From NCBI GenBank assembly GCA_002359185.1, contig DEML01000113.1, forward strand, positions 105,647-138,733: a stretch of DNA of 33,087 nt, read 5' to 3'. The stretch comes from Planctomycetaceae bacterium UBA2671. GTDB taxonomy: Bacteria; Planctomycetota; Planctomycetia; Planctomycetales; Planctomycetaceae. The translations under genes and the position numbers were made by a program. The notes beneath the pieces were generated by a model. That model worked only from the letters and a program-made list of their open reading frames with translations. It searched no databases and was not told the DNA's origin. This document shows positions 32,544 to 33,087 of this stretch, piece after piece (position 1 is the stretch's first letter; every line of letters begins with the position of its first letter).

Positions 32544-32972
32544 TTATTGCAGAGGAGCATCCTTAATTTTCCATTCGTCTCCTTCTTTAGCCAGGCTCCA
32601 TTTAACAGTCCGGGTTTCTTTCTGACCCAGGTCTTTTTTGGCCGGCTGGTCTGAATTGCTCCCGTCGCTGACACCGGTTGTCACCTGGACTTCAGCGGTT
32701 GCTTCATCGCCAGAAATACTTGGCTCCCCAACCACTTCATAATTACAGGTTGCATAGTCTTTGCGATTGGCCGGAGAAGTCCCGGCAACAAAGACACTGG
32801 CAAAAGAACTGTCTTCCATAGCCGCATCTCCCAGCGCGGCGATCGTCGCATTGACTTCCTGAGAGGCGCTGAGTGAATCGCGGTAATTGCTACCGCAACC
32901 AGTGACTGATAAAACGAGTGCAACTGTGCAAGTCAAGAGCCCCATTTTGAGGTTCATTATAAATGAAAGCAT
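32544..32972 (-). CDS. small lipoprotein of unknown function
   Basis: The protein has about 142 residues from the ATG at 32972 (the ATG at 32957 is also possible; an upstream GTG is rejected). The signal peptide MNLKMGLLTCTVALVLSVTG is followed by Cys, giving the lipobox SVTGC. The mature part is about 115 residues and hydrophilic; it contains SPANRKDYATCNYEVVGEPS and ends in TRTVKWSLAKEGDEWKIKDA, a pattern seen in small beta-fold lipoproteins. It lies 50 nt before the seven-heme cytochrome gene on the same strand, so it may be the first gene of that operon. The family is not recognised. Confidence 0.8.
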   Translation of the reverse strand: MLSFIMNLKMGLLTCTVALVLSVTGCGSNYRDSLSASQEVNATIAALGDAAMEDSSFASVFVAGTSPANRKDYATCNYEVVGEPSISGDEATAEVQVTTGVSDGSNSDQPAKKDLGQKETRTVKWSLAKEGDEWKIKDAPLQ

Positions 32973-33022
32973 GTTTTCAATTCTCAAAAAAATGATATCT
33001 GTCATAAGAGGAAAGACCACGA

Positions 33023-33040
33023 CCTCCGAATAATCGGGGG
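33023..33040. other. short hairpin upstream of the lipoprotein gene
   Basis: CCTCCGA pairs with TCGGGGG (one wobble) around a 4-nt loop. It lies about 50 nt before the lipoprotein start on the minus strand. No U-tract follows on the minus strand, so it is not a clear terminator; it may belong to the 5' leader. Confidence 0.35.
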
Positions 33041-33087
33041 CTGGCCAGAATGAAGGTCCGTCGTTTCTAAATGACCGTGCGCGATTA

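Noticed and set aside
1..33087. tRNA or rRNA genes
   Set aside because: No cloverleaf with a T-loop GGTTCGAATCC-type core or conserved rRNA stretch was noticed; a tRNAscan run would be the decisive check.

Overview
The window looks like chromosomal DNA of a planctomycete, most likely Planctomycetaceae of the Gimesia/Rubinisphaera kind. The grounds are a DUF1501 protein, a DUF1549/DUF1553 (PSD1-type) cytochrome protein, a planctomycete-type cytochrome c domain fused to WD40 repeats, a large pre-peptidase C-terminal (PPC) domain protein, many exported or lipid-anchored proteins, loose gene packing and moderate GC. No rRNA, tRNA, CRISPR array, transposase or phage gene was seen. The genus is inferred, not shown.

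Layout. 1-2.8 kb: a GC-rich hairpin repeat, then a Tat-exported DUF1501 protein and a secreted PDZ protein (+). 3.1-8.5 kb: an acyl-CoA dehydrogenase-like flavoprotein (-), a small membrane protein, BioD and an acidic single-pass membrane protein (+), then an alpha/beta hydrolase (-). 8.7-10.7 kb: a thioredoxin-fold lipoprotein (-). 10.8-12.1 kb: the 3' remnant of a DUF1080 gene, a small membrane protein whose end lies in a dispersed repeat, and a terminator. 12.1-20.6 kb: a three-gene minus-strand operon, PSD1-type cytochrome, then PPC protein, then cytochrome/WD40 protein; the last two each have a long central coiled coil. 21.2-24.2 kb (+): a small membrane protein, a trypsin-PDZ-PA14 protease, CsaA and a PhnZ-like HD-domain diiron oxygenase. 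24.2-24.9 kb: non-coding and rich in repeats. 24.9-26.0 kb: a TlpA-like thioredoxin with a TPR-like tail (-).

26.2-29.0 kb is the most interesting part. A very small SEC-C zinc-finger gene is split by one base at a T7 run next to UGA. After a terminator comes a tight three-gene operon: an RNA ligase, an AlkB-like 2-oxoglutarate/Fe(II) dioxygenase (10-nt overlap) and an HD-Pnk end-healing enzyme (4-nt gap). Together these could heal both ends of a broken RNA, seal it and remove alkyl lesions. 29.1-33.0 kb (-): a lipoprotein, a seven-heme cytochrome c, a histidine-rich polytopic membrane protein and a membrane-anchored TPR protein, closely spaced, which look like an uncharacterised electron-transfer module.

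Three families of short dispersed repeats, plus one large perfect inverted repeat, lie in the intergenic spaces. All functions are inferred from motifs read by eye; no database search was run.
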